From M0108 sp963841065 (GTDB lineage Bacteria > Pseudomonadota > Gammaproteobacteria > Chromatiales > Chromatiaceae), in contig CAWJBI010000031.1 of NCBI GenBank assembly GCA_963841065.1, forward strand, positions 186,001 through 250,000: a stretch of DNA of 64,000 nt. Reading direction: 5' to 3'. Below, piece by piece: positions 39,488 through 48,437 of this stretch. Each line of letters opens with the position of its first letter. Positions within the stretch are counted from its first letter, which is position 1. The notes below the pieces were generated by a model. It saw only the letters and a list, made by a program, of their open reading frames with translations. It was not told the DNA's origin and searched no databases. The translations under genes and the position numbers were made by a program.

Positions 39488-39948
39488 GTTTTTTTCGAGA
39501 TCAGCCAGTAGGTCAGGCCCAGGGCCAGGACGGCCGCCGCCGAGGCCAGGATGTAGTCCGGGGACACCTTCTCGAAATCCAGGACGATGATCTTGCGGCA
39601 GATGGCCATGAGGGCGGTGGCGATGACCAGTTGCACCGGCAGGACATCGGCCCCCAGATAGAGGCGGATGTTGATGAAGATTTCAATGGCGATCAGGACC
39701 GCCAGGAAGGCGCCAAAGGTCTCGAAGAGGTCGCTGATGTCGAGGAGCAGGACGGGCGGCTCGCTCAGCCGTTGGTAAAGGATCCAGATGACATCCGCCA
39801 CGCCCCAGATAATGACCAGGGCCATGAGCACCGCCAGCACCCGGATGCCGGCCCGGATGAGGAAATGCAGGTGGCGGATCAGGGGGTCTTCATGTTCCTG
39901 GGGTAATTCCTCGTGGAGGACTTTGCGGTGGTGGTCTGGATCGCTCAT
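39484..39948 (-). CDS. PsiE-family membrane protein (phosphate-starvation-inducible)
   Basis: Protein of 154 residues with four helices. IRAGIRVLAVLMALVIIWGVADVIW, DLFETFGAFLAVLIAIEIFINIRLYL and LVIATALMAICRKIIVLDFE are the PsiE-family blocks. Induced by phosphate starvation in E. coli; molecular function unknown. Convergent with birA. Confidence 0.85.
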   Translation of the reverse strand: MSDPDHHRKVLHEELPQEHEDPLIRHLHFLIRAGIRVLAVLMALVIIWGVADVIWILYQRLSEPPVLLLDISDLFETFGAFLAVLIAIEIFINIRLYLGADVLPVQLVIATALMAICRKIIVLDFEKVSPDYILASAAAVLALGLTYWLISKKT

Positions 39949-40029
39949 GGAGTCTCCTGGGGTTAGGGTGGGAGTTTTACAGCCAATGGTCTCGCTGCCA
40001 AAGGCTTGTGTCTGCGTTAGGCCAGGGGC

Positions 40030-41019
40030 TCAAAGGGTCCACAGGGGCCCCTCTTGCATAGTGGCAATCTGCTCGCGTAACTCCAGGATGCGGTCCTCCC
40101 AGTAACGCTGGGTGTTGAACCAGGGGAAGGCGAAGGGGAAGGCGGGGTCCTCCCAGCGGCGCGCGATCCAGGCGCTGTAATGAAGCAGACGTAGGGTACG
40201 CAGGGCCTCGAGCAGATGCAGCTCGCGCGGGTCGAAATCGCGGAAATCCTCATAGCCAGCAAGAACATGGCCCAATCCGGCGGACATCTCCTGGCGGTCT
40301 CCGGACAGCAGCATCCAGAGGTCCTGCACCGCTGGCCCCATGCGGCTGTCGTCGAAATCAACGAAATGGGGCCCGGCGTCGGTCCACAGGAGATTGCCAG
40401 CGTGGCAATCGCCATGCAGGCGCAGGTAGCGGATGGGGCCTGCCCGATCGAAGAGTCGCCGTACCTCGTTCAGGGCATGAGCCGAGACGCCCTCATAGAC
40501 GGTCCGCAGTTCCGGCGGGAGCCAGCCCTGTTCCAGCAGCAAGGCCCGCGGCTCTTCCCCAAAGCTGGCGATGTCCAGGGTAGGCCGGGCATGGAAGGGC
40601 GCAATCTCCCCAAGGGCGTGAATTCTACCCAGGAAGCGCCCTATCCACTCCAATACCACGGGGTCACCCAACTCCGGCGCCCGGCCACCGCGGCGTGGGC
40701 TCAGGGAGAAGCGATAACCGCCATGGGCGTGGAGGGTCCGCCCCTGGATGGCCAGGGGCGGCACCGCTGGGATCTCCCGTTCCGCCAGTTCCAGGGTGAA
40801 GGCGTGCTCCTCCAGGATGGCCGCGTCCGACCAGCGGCCTGGCCGGTAAAACTTGGCGATAAGGGGCGGACCCTCCTCGATGCCGACCTGATAGACCCGA
40901 TTTTCATAGCTATTGAGGGCCAGCAGCCGGCCATCGGTGACCAGCCCCAGGGATTCGATCGCGTCCAGAATGCGGTCCGGGCTCAGATCGGCGTAGGGCC
41001 TAGCGTCGGATGAGATCAT
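40030..41019 (-). CDS. srkA: stress response kinase A (YihE/RdoA-type Ser/Thr kinase)
   Basis: Protein of 329 residues with an aminoglycoside-phosphotransferase-like kinase fold. ALNSYENRVYQVGIEEGPPLIAKFYRPGRWSDAAILEEH matches the SrkA ATP-binding half; the catalytic loop is RLHGDCHAGNLLW and the metal-binding aspartates lie in FVDFDDSRMGPAVQDLW. SrkA counteracts stress-induced cell death in E. coli. It stands alone on the minus strand next to the IS element. Confidence 0.92.
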   Translation of the reverse strand: MISSDARPYADLSPDRILDAIESLGLVTDGRLLALNSYENRVYQVGIEEGPPLIAKFYRPGRWSDAAILEEHAFTLELAEREIPAVPPLAIQGRTLHAHGGYRFSLSPRRGGRAPELGDPVVLEWIGRFLGRIHALGEIAPFHARPTLDIASFGEEPRALLLEQGWLPPELRTVYEGVSAHALNEVRRLFDRAGPIRYLRLHGDCHAGNLLWTDAGPHFVDFDDSRMGPAVQDLWMLLSGDRQEMSAGLGHVLAGYEDFRDFDPRELHLLEALRTLRLLHYSAWIARRWEDPAFPFAFPWFNTQRYWEDRILELREQIATMQEGPLWTL

Positions 41020-41157
41020 AGGCTTTATAATAGAAAAGTGAATCTCATCCTCGGATTGTATACCTACTTACCCTGACGGCCATGTAAAAGCGCAGCGAAA
41101 GTCGGTAGTCCCCGTAAGGCTTAGGCGCGATTGTGCCTCCGTAGAGGCGGCGATGTT

Positions 41158-41987
41158 TTAGTTCGTGTTGACATTCACGCCAGCCAGATTAGGGCGAGCA
41201 GGATGGACAACATGGCGATGTAGCGCGCGTTGAGCTTTTCGTCACGCGTGGCGATGCGCCTGAAGTGTTTGATGCAATTGAAGAACCGTTCGACCAAGTT
41301 GCGCGCTTGGTACTCATGGGCGTCAAACTCGCGCGGGTAGTGGTTGCCGGCGCGCGCGGGGATATTGGCCTTGCCCTGACGGGCATGAATCAAGTCGATC
41401 AACTGCTGGGAGTCATAACCCTTATCGGCGACGACCTGCTGGAGGGGCAGGTCCTCAAGCAACGGCTCGACCTGTGTGACATCGTGCACCTGCCCACCCG
41501 TCAGGAGCCCTCGCACCGGGTTGCCGAGGGCATCGACGACCGCGTGGATCTTGGTACTCAAGCCACCGCGCGAGCGCCCGATCCTGGGGGGCCGTTTTTT
41601 TCGCCGCCCCGGCACCGTGTTGATGCACACGAATCACCGAACTTTCTATGAAAATATCTTTGAAATCGGCATCTTGTGCGAGTGCGCCAAACACGGCCTC
41701 CCACACCCCGCAGACCTGCCAGCGGGCCAAGCGCCGATACACGCTATGCCAATTGCCGAAGGCGTCCGGCAGGTCACGCCCGGGTGCGCCCGTGCGCAGG
41801 ATCCACAACACCGCCTCGACAAACACACGGTTGGCCGCCGCCGTTCGGCCCGGATGAGTCGCCTGGCCCGGCAGTAACCCCTGGATGCGGTTCCACTGGT
41901 CGTCGCGTAGTATCTTTCTAACCATTTTGATGATTCCATAACATACATTTATGCCACTATATCAAACTGAATGTCAACGAAACCTAA
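41158..41987 (-). mobile_element. IS5-family (IS427-group-like) insertion sequence
   Basis: About 830 bases with imperfect 20-bp terminal inverted repeats (left TTAGTTCGTGTTGACATTCA, right TTAGGTTTCGTTGACATTCA, 16 of 20 identical). It carries two overlapping transposase frames. The right end abuts the start codon of the GtrA-GT2 gene. No obvious target duplication was found. Confidence 0.85.
41175..41925 (-). CDS. IS5-family transposase in two frames (OrfA/OrfB)
   Basis: OrfA (from 41925) has the N-terminal helix-turn-helix part (LRDDQWNRIQGLLPGQ, VEAVLWILRTGAPGRDLP) and the first catalytic Asp region (IFIESSVIRVHQH). OrfB (to 41175) has RSRGGLSTKIHAVVDALGNPV, the second Asp in VVADKGYDSQQL and the final Glu in LVERFFNCIKHFRRIATR. 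The frames join at a run of seven A (about 41595-41601), where ribosomal or transcriptional slippage would make the fused, active protein. Alternatively, one A of the run is a sequence error. Confidence 0.88.
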
Positions 41988-43360
41988 TGGTTCTTATACG
42001 ATATTTGCTCGTTGGTGTTGCGAATACATTGGTCGGATTAGGCGCCATTTACTTCGCTATGTATTTTTTGCGACTGGATATTTTTCAGGCAAACGCGCTC
42101 GGCTATTCGGTGGGTATATTGCTAAGTTTCGGGCTGAACAAGGCTTGGACTTTCAGAAATAACGATCAGGTTATTTATAGTTTCCTGCGTTATTTACTGG
42201 TACTTGCCGTAGGCTATCTTGCTAATCTGGCTACAGTTATAATTTCGAACTCCCATTTCGGATTAAATCCTTATATAGCTCAAGCGCTGGGAGTTATTCC
42301 CTATACGGCTATAGGGTTTATGGGCAGCCGTTATTTCGCTTTTCGTACACAGGGAGGCATAGAAGCGACAATAATCCATGCGCACGAGGCAACTGTTTTT
42401 AACAAGAAACCCCTGATTTCCCGCATGATAGATCTAAGTGTTGTTGTGCCTTGCTATAACGAGGAAGCGGTATTGCTGGAAACGACCCGCCAGTTGGAAG
42501 ATCTGTTCCGGCAACTTATTAACGAAGACAAGATTACGCCCAATAGCCGCATATATTATGTCGACGACGGAAGCCGTGACCGGACCTGGGAGTTGATAGA
42601 GTTTTTATCTGAAGGCCACGAATTCATTCACGGAATCAAGCTGTCACGCAATCGCGGCCATCAAAATGCTTTATTGGCTGGTCTATTAACGGCGAAAGGA
42701 GAGGTAATAATCAGCATAGACGCGGACCTGCAAGACGAATTGTCCGCGATTAAGAAAATGATTGAATTCTATGCGGCAGGCTACGATATTGTGTATGGCG
42801 TTCGTGCCGCCCGTAGAGCCGATACGTTCTTTAAGAGTTTTACTGCAATAGCCTATTACCGTCTGTTAAGCATCATGGGGGTGGAAATTATCTATAATCA
42901 TGCTGACTACCGGTTGATGAGTCGGCAAGTCATTGAGGCGCTGAGAGAATTTGGCGAAGTTAATTTATTTCTTCGCGGCATAATTCCACAATTAGGATTT
43001 TCATACGCTCTTGTATATTACGACCGTGCCGAACGTTATGCCGGCGAATCAAAATATCCGCTGAAAAAAATGCTCTCATTCGCATGGCAAGGCATCACAT
43101 CCTTCTCGGACTTGCCTTTGCGTCTTATTACAGGTATTGGGCTGCTAGTATCGCTGATTAGTTTCTTGATTACACTTTGGGCAATTGCGGTACGTCTGTT
43201 TACTCAAGATGCGATACCTGGCTGGGCCTCCACTGTTTTACCTATCTATTTTTTAGGAGGTATACAGTTACTATGTCTAGGAATTATAGGTGAATATCTA
43301 GCTAAAATCTACTCCGAAACCAAACGTCGTCCTCGTTACATCATCGAAAAAATGATTTAA
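41987..43360 (+). CDS. GtrA-GtrB fusion: polyprenyl-phosphate glycosyltransferase with GtrA flippase domain
   Basis: Protein of about 457 residues. N-terminal GtrA-like four-helix domain (residues about 1-120, IRYLLVGVANTLVGLGAIYF, LLSFGLNKAWTFRN), then a GT2 domain (about 140-360: LSVVVPCYNEEAVLLETTRQ, YYVDDGSRDRTW, IISIDADLQDEL, SRNRGHQNALLAGL) and two C-terminal helices (GIGLLVSLISFLITLW). It would make and flip an undecaprenyl-P-sugar for modification of O-antigen or another surface glycan. Base composition (25 of 60 G/C at 42181-42240) is far below its surroundings, so it was acquired. The IS5 element ends exactly at its ATG; a start within the IS (41951) would add 12 residues. Confidence 0.85.
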   Translation: MVLIRYLLVGVANTLVGLGAIYFAMYFLRLDIFQANALGYSVGILLSFGLNKAWTFRNNDQVIYSFLRYLLVLAVGYLANLATVIISNSHFGLNPYIAQALGVIPYTAIGFMGSRYFAFRTQGGIEATIIHAHEATVFNKKPLISRMIDLSVVVPCYNEEAVLLETTRQLEDLFRQLINEDKITPNSRIYYVDDGSRDRTWELIEFLSEGHEFIHGIKLSRNRGHQNALLAGLLTAKGEVIISIDADLQDELSAIKKMIEFYAAGYDIVYGVRAARRADTFFKSFTAIAYYRLLSIMGVEIIYNHADYRLMSRQVIEALREFGEVNLFLRGIIPQLGFSYALVYYDRAERYAGESKYPLKKMLSFAWQGITSFSDLPLRLITGIGLLVSLISFLITLWAIAVRLFTQDAIPGWASTVLPIYFLGGIQLLCLGIIGEYLAKIYSETKRRPRYIIEKMI

Positions 43361-43377
43361 CCATGAAAAATGATCTA

Positions 43378-44401
43378 GGGCGTTGGTGCACCAACCCCCC
43401 TCCCCACGGTCTAAAGGCGAGATACCCACACGAGAGGCAGTACCCTGACCACCACCCAGCAACCGTCCGCGACCGACAAGTACGCCAAGGCTAAACGTAC
43501 TGGGTAACCCACTGGCCGGAGTACGATCGCGCCCTGGTGGAGCGGGGCAACCTGACGCCGTGGTTTGATGAAGCATTCCTGAGCAAGCACTGGCGTCCCG
43601 CGCCGACCGGTCGGCGCGGTGCCCCCTGCCGCTATTCGGAGGTCGCCATCCAAACGCGGTTGACCCTGAAGGTGCTGTTCCAACTGCCGTACCGGATGGT
43701 GGCAGGTTTCGGCCGTTCCCTGATGGCGAGGGTGGGCGCGGACCTGCCCATCCCCGATCACACCCAGGTGTCGCGCCGTGCCAAGACCCTGACGGTCCGG
43801 CTGCCGCGCCGGGGCGCGACGGCACCGCGCCACATCGCCATCGATGCCACGGGGATAATAATTTATGGCGAGGGCGAATGGCAGGTGGGTATGCATGGGG
43901 CGAGCAAGCGCCGAATCTGGCGGAAGATCCACCTGGCGGTCGATACCCACCGCCTGGAGATCGTCGCGGTGGCAGTGACGACCGCCGACTGGATCGATGG
44001 TGAAGTCGGTGCCGACCTGCTGGACCAAATCGAGGGGCCGATTAAGCAGATCGATGCTGATAGCGCCTACGACAACCACGCCACCTATGAGGCCGCGATA
44101 GCCCCGGGCGCCGATCTGGTGGTACCACCGCGCGCGTCGGCGGTCCCTTGGGCAGCCGATCATCCGCGCCCTTCAGGAGATCGCCGAACAGGGCCTGGCG
44201 GCGTGGCAACAGCGCACCTAGTACCACCCGCCGGAGTCTGGCGGAAAATGCCAGGTATCCCCTCAAACAGCTGTTTGGCGAGCGGTTGGCGTCACGCCGC
44301 TTCGACATCCAAGTCGCGGAGGTCCAGATCCGCGTCGCGTACTCGATACCACGACCGCTCTCGGCATGCCGGTCTCAGAGCCGGTAGGGGTTGGTCTGCC
44401 C
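43378..44401 (+). mobile_element. second IS5-family element (IS903-group-like), decayed
   Basis: About 1 kb with likely terminal repeats (left GGGCGTTGGTGCACCAACCCC; right, reversed, GGGCAGACCAACCCC). It encloses a broken transposase. It separates the GtrA-GT2 gene from the AT-rich glycan gene. The left end follows closely a short start (ATGAAAAATGAT at 43363), possibly the cut 5' end of a gene that once followed. Confidence 0.7.
43443..44387 (+). pseudogene. IS5-family (IS903 group) transposase, several frameshifts
   Basis: Conserved blocks: WPEYDRALVERGNLTPWFDE, the PTGRRG motif, IPDHTQVSRRAKTL, the first catalytic Asp in HIAIDATGIIIYGEGEWQV, GASKRRIWRKIHLAVDTH, the second Asp in IDADSAYDNHATYEA, and in another frame the C-terminal SLAENARYPLKQLFGERLASRRFD with the final Glu region. 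The N-terminus is out of frame near 43500, and the C-terminal quarter after about 44140 changes frame more than once with a stop. Not functional as written. Confidence 0.8.
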
Positions 44402-44468
44402 TGAGAAAATGGGAAAGGGAGGAATATACCCTTCAATTTATTTATGCACCAACGATAGGAGGTTAGAA

Positions 44469-45960
44469 ATGTCTAATAAAAAAAAGAATTTGATTATCAC
44501 ATGCTTTATTATTTTATCAATAGTAATCATTGGATTTGTACTATTCAAAGCCCCTTATCCAGGGGTTGCTGATCAAGATGATTTTTATAGAGTTATGGCT
44601 TCATCAGGATTAGGGTTAACTGATGCCGTTAAAAATAACCCAAATTTTAATAGGTTCTTTCAATACATTGTAACAGATTATCAAATTTTAGATCAATCAT
44701 TCAGTCAAATAATTTATTCAATAACAAATACAACAATGGCAATTCCGATATACTTAATTTCATTTATTTGTGGTATATTTGGAACTTCAATTTTTAAAAC
44801 TAGTTTATTTAGCAATTTTCTATGCAGTTTTTTACTTGTTATCCATGGTTTTAATACTTAAATATCTAAACATAAAAAACAACTTAAAATTGATATTGCT
44901 TTCTGCATTAACTTTATTTGTTTTCTTTGATGGTAATTATTTAGTTTGGTTTAATAGTTTATATGGTGAACCAATGATGCTTCTTTCATTACTACTGTTC
45001 CTTGCATCAACACTATATTATCTGCACTATAAAAATACAGTAAAAAGTGATAAGAATGTAACTCTAAGAATCTTCTTTATAATATCATCATCATTCTTAT
45101 TATTAGGTTCAAAGCTTCAATTAATGACTGCAATTCCTGTAGTGTTATTTATAGTAATTAAAGCTCTATATGAAAATAGAAAAGTGCTGAATAAATTTGC
45201 TATTGCCATATTTGCACTAATGCTAATTGGAGTTATCATTTACCCAATAAATGCTAGCAAAAATAATGTTGGTATAAGCAAAGATAATAATTACAACTCA
45301 GTATTCTATGGGGTGTTAAAGGATTCACCAGATCCTATACAGGATTTAATTGACATGGGTCTTGATCCAGATTTGGCTTCTGAAGCTGGTAAACATGCTT
45401 ATGAACCAACAGAAAAATATAAAAAGTATGTTCCAAGAACTCCACTTACAGAAGAAGTATTCTACAAAAATATGAGTAGAGGAAAATTAGTTAAATTCTA
45501 TTTAACTCATCCCAAAAGATTTTTTGAGGGGATGGAATATACAACAGATAGTGCATATTACACAAGCACTGCTTTAGGTAAATACTCGCAAAGTGAAGTA
45601 AGTGAACCAACATCAGAATTTAAGAGATTTACAACTTGGTCATATATAAGAGAAAACTTTATGCCAAGAAGCCTCTTCTTTATTTCAATCATATTTATTA
45701 TTGCAATAGCTGTTAGTGCTTTTATTTTCTTAATAAACAAAAATGTTAAGGAAATAAAAGATAAGATTTATCTATATTGGTGCTTATTATTCCTAGCTGT
45801 TCTTCAATTCCCAATGCCATTCGTAGGAAATGGGCATGCAGATACATCAAAACAACTGTATTTATTTAATTTTATTTTTGACATTATATTAGTAAGTTTA
45901 GTTTATGTGATATTTTCTGTAGTTATTAATAAATTTTCAAGGAGAAAAATAAATGCTTAA
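44469..45960 (+). CDS. AT-rich membrane glycan-transferase-like protein (WsfD-like; one frameshift), foreign origin
   Basis: Integral membrane protein of about 496 residues when a +1 shift in a T-run near 44830-44840 is removed. About ten helices, a large outer loop (about residues 260-400) with YGVLKDSPDPIQDLIDMGL and HPKRFFEGMEYTTDSAYY; this resembles the 'glycan biosynthesis hexose transferase WsfD' family of Firmicutes. AGGAGG precedes the ATG at 44469. Composition is extreme (13 of 60 G/C at 44881-44940) with AGA, ATA and TTA codons, unlike any neighbour and like a Clostridium-type donor. It lies next to GtrA-GtrB, as the third, sugar-specific gene of a gtr cassette would. Family assignment is from memory of the pattern; moderate certainty. 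Confidence 0.7.
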
Positions 45961-45970
45961 CTTAAAGATT
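45953..45970 (+). pseudogene. first six codons of a truncated gene
   Basis: ATG-CTT-AAC-TTA-AAG-ATT with AAGGAG eight bases upstream (45939-45944), overlapping the previous stop as in a tight operon. After six codons the sequence turns into the hairpin at 45969-46003 and then GC-rich host DNA. It marks the cut end of the imported segment. Confidence 0.5.
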
Positions 45971-46003
45971 AACAACCACCGGCTTTCAGCCGGTGGTTGT
46001 TAA
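45969..46003. repeat. perfect 16-bp hairpin at the AT-rich / GC-rich junction
   Basis: TTAACAACCACCGGCT - TTC - AGCCGGTGGTTGTTAA. Hairpins of this AACCACCGGC...GCCGGTGGTT kind are known next to IS200/IS605-type elements and as end structures in Firmicutes; no transposase is present here. It sits exactly at the composition boundary, so it is a likely recombination or excision scar, and may also act as a terminator. Confidence 0.75.
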
Positions 46004-46093
46004 GTCGGTTAGATCAGCACCATCAGTGCGGCATACCCCGGAGCGAAGTCTCCCTCCGGGTTGATGCCAATGGCCGATCAGGGAACTCGCTCC

Positions 46094-47221
46094 CTATCCC
46101 AACAACTTTTCCAAAATCCGCCGATAGATGGTGGAGAGCTGATCCAGTTCCTCGACGCCGATGCACTCGTTGACTTGATGGATGCTGGCGTTGATCGCGC
46201 CCAGTTCCAGCACCTGGGCCCCGGTGGGGGCGATGAAGCGGCCGTCGGAGGTGCCCCCGACGGTGGAGAGTTCGGGCCGGTAGCCCATGATCTCCTCCAC
46301 CGCCGCCGATGCGGCCTCGACCAGGTCGCCGGCGGGAGTCAGGAAGGGGTTGCCGGACAGGCGCCAGGTGAGTTCATAGTCGAGTCCGCCTCGGTCCAGG
46401 ATGGTGGCGACCCGCCGCTGGATGGTCTCGGCGTCCAGTTCCGTGGAAAAGCGCAGGTTGAACTGGGCGGTGAGGGTGCCGGGGATCACGTTCTCGGCCC
46501 CGGTGCCTGTGTTGAGATTGGAGATCTGAAAAGTGGTGGGCGGAAAAAAGGCGTTGCCCTGGTCCCATTCCTCGTCCACCAACGCCACCAGGCAGGGGGC
46601 CAGGGCGTGCAGGGGGTTGAGGGCGCGGTGCGGGTAGGCGACATGACCCTGCTTGCCAATGACCTTCAGAAAGCCACTGAGGCTACCCCGGCGGCCGTTC
46701 TTCATGGTGTCGCCGAGGCGTTCGTGACTGGAGGGCTCGCCCACCAGGCACCAGTCGATCTTCTCCCCGCGTGCTTCCAGGGTCTCGACCACCCGCGCCG
46801 TGCCATCGACGGAGGGACCCTCCTCGTCGCTGGTGATCAGGAAGGCGATGGAGCCGGCATGATGCGGATGGTCGCGGACGAAGTCCTCGGCAGCCGTCAC
46901 CATGGCCGCGATCTCGCCCTTCATGTCGCAGGCGCCACGACCATAGAGCAGACTGTCACGGATTTCGGGCTGGAAGGGGTGCGAGTCCCAGTCTTCCCGA
47001 GGTCCGGGTGGGACCACGTCGGTGTGACCGGCGAAGCAGAAGAGGGGGGCCCGGTCGCCCCGGCGCGCCCAGAGATTGGTAACTTCGTTAAAGGGCATGG
47101 GCTCGATGCGAAAACCCAGGGGGGCCAGGCGCTGGGCGATCAGGTCCTGACAGCCCCCATCCTCCGGGGTGACCGAGGGGCGCCGCAGGAGTTCCTGGGC
47201 CAGTGCGACCGTGGGGGTCAT
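46094..47221 (-). CDS. dapE: succinyl-diaminopimelate desuccinylase
   Basis: M20-family dinuclear zinc hydrolase of 375 residues that removes succinate from N-succinyl-LL-diaminopimelate in lysine/peptidoglycan synthesis. Metal and catalytic motifs: FAGHTDVVPPG, GRGACDMKG, ITSDEEGPS (general base and ligand glutamates), CLVGEPSS, and the C-terminal His region. VGGTSDGRF is the oxyanion/substrate loop. The ATG at 47221 overlaps the yffB stop (ATGA). Last gene of dapC-dapD-yffB-dapE. Confidence 0.95.
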   Translation of the reverse strand: MTPTVALAQELLRRPSVTPEDGGCQDLIAQRLAPLGFRIEPMPFNEVTNLWARRGDRAPLFCFAGHTDVVPPGPREDWDSHPFQPEIRDSLLYGRGACDMKGEIAAMVTAAEDFVRDHPHHAGSIAFLITSDEEGPSVDGTARVVETLEARGEKIDWCLVGEPSSHERLGDTMKNGRRGSLSGFLKVIGKQGHVAYPHRALNPLHALAPCLVALVDEEWDQGNAFFPPTTFQISNLNTGTGAENVIPGTLTAQFNLRFSTELDAETIQRRVATILDRGGLDYELTWRLSGNPFLTPAGDLVEAASAAVEEIMGYRPELSTVGGTSDGRFIAPTGAQVLELGAINASIHQVNECIGVEELDQLSTIYRRILEKLLG

Positions 47222-47565
47222 GATGGGAAGATCTCGGCGTAGGCGGCCTCGGAGAAACCCAGATAGCGGGCCTTGCCCGTGTCGATCAGGGGCCGGCGGA
47301 TGATGGACGGCGTGGCGAGCATGACGCGGATGGCGCCCGCCTCGTCCAGTCCCTCTCGGACCTCGACCGGCAGCTTGCGCCACATCATGCCCTGACGGTT
47401 GATCAGCTGCTCCCAACCCAGCTCGGCGACCCAGGCTCGGACTTGGGCCTCGTCCAGGCCCTGCTTCTTATAGTCGTGAAAGTCATAGGCGATACCCCGC
47501 TCCTCGAGCCAGCGCCGCGCCTTCTTCATGGTCTCGCAGTTGGGAATACCGAAGAGCCTGATCAT
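47218..47565 (-). CDS. ArsC-like Spx/YffB-family protein
   Basis: Protein of 115 residues with a thioredoxin-like ArsC fold. FGIPNCETMKKARRWLEERGIAYDFHDYKKQG contains the single active-site Cys (CETMKKA) of YffB/ArsC-like proteins, and ATPSIIRRPLIDTG holds the family Arg. It lies between dapD and dapE, the usual place of yffB in gammaproteobacteria. Its role is not established (thiol redox or arsenate reductase-like); overlaps dapE by four bases. Confidence 0.9.
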   Translation of the reverse strand: MIRLFGIPNCETMKKARRWLEERGIAYDFHDYKKQGLDEAQVRAWVAELGWEQLINRQGMMWRKLPVEVREGLDEAGAIRVMLATPSIIRRPLIDTGKARYLGFSEAAYAEIFPS

Positions 47566-47573
47566 GGCCGCCC

Positions 47574-48395
47574 CTAGATATCCCGCAGTAATTCGTTGAT
47601 GCCCACCTTGCCCCGGGTGCGCGCGTCCACCTGCTTGATGATGACGGCGCAGTAGAGGCTGTGACTCCCGTCCTTGGCGGGCAGATTACCGGGGACGACG
47701 ACGGCGCCGGCGGGGACGCGGCCGTAGATGATCTCCCCGGTCTCGCGATGATAGATCTTGGTGCTGGCGCCGATATAAACGCCCATGGAGATGACGGCCC
47801 CCTCCTCGACGATGACCCCCTCCACGACCTCGGAGCGAGCGCCAATGAAGCAGTTGTCCTCGATGATGGTGGGCGCGGCCTGGACCGGCTCCAGTACGCC
47901 GCCAATGCCGACTCCGCCGGATAGATGCACGTTCTTGCCGATCTGGGCGCAGGAACCGACGGTGGCCCAGGTATCGACCATGGCGCCGGAATCGACATAG
48001 GCACCGATGTTGACATAGGAGGGCATGAGGACGCAGCCGGGGGCAATGTAGGCGCCGCGCCGCGCCGTGGCCGGGGGTACCACCCGCACCCCGGCGTCGC
48101 GGAAGTCACGGCTGTTGAAGTCCTGAAACTTGGAGGGGACCTTGTCGTAATAGTTGGTGAAACCGCCCTTCATGAAGGCGTTGTCCTCGATGCGGAAGGA
48201 TAGCAGCACCGCCTTCTTGATCCAGTCGTTCACCACCCAGACGCCGTCGCGTTTCTCCGCCACCCGGATCTCGCCCCGGTCGAGGCGGTCGATGGTGTCC
48301 TGGACCGCGTCCCGGACCAGGGTCTCGACGCTCCGGGGGGTGATCTCGGCACGGTGCTCGAAGGCCTCTTCGATGGTTTGGCGGTTATCGCTCAT
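47574..48395 (-). CDS. dapD: tetrahydrodipicolinate N-succinyltransferase
   Basis: Protein of 273 residues, the usual DapD length. N-terminal helical domain, then a left-handed parallel beta-helix built of hexapeptide repeats (SYVNIGAYVDSGAMVDTWATVGSCAQIGKNV), and LSGGVGIGGVLEPVQAAPTIIEDNCFIGARSEVVEG, the CoA/substrate site. Trimeric. It succinylates tetrahydrodipicolinate from succinyl-CoA. Eight bases upstream of yffB. Confidence 0.96.
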   Translation of the reverse strand: MSDNRQTIEEAFEHRAEITPRSVETLVRDAVQDTIDRLDRGEIRVAEKRDGVWVVNDWIKKAVLLSFRIEDNAFMKGGFTNYYDKVPSKFQDFNSRDFRDAGVRVVPPATARRGAYIAPGCVLMPSYVNIGAYVDSGAMVDTWATVGSCAQIGKNVHLSGGVGIGGVLEPVQAAPTIIEDNCFIGARSEVVEGVIVEEGAVISMGVYIGASTKIYHRETGEIIYGRVPAGAVVVPGNLPAKDGSHSLYCAVIIKQVDARTRGKVGINELLRDI

Positions 48396-48437
48396 GGGTA
48401 TACTCCAAAAGGGTGGGAGGGCAGGGGGCCAGGGGGT

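Noticed and set aside
41020..41157. tRNA or small RNA gene between srkA and the IS
   Set aside because: Looked for a TTCGAAT-type arm and a CCA end because insertion elements often sit near tRNAs; none is present.
46037..46062. Hairpin CCCGGAG...CTCCGGG as the dapE terminator
   Set aside because: The stem is only 7 bp and there is no T-run on the minus strand after it; not enough to call.
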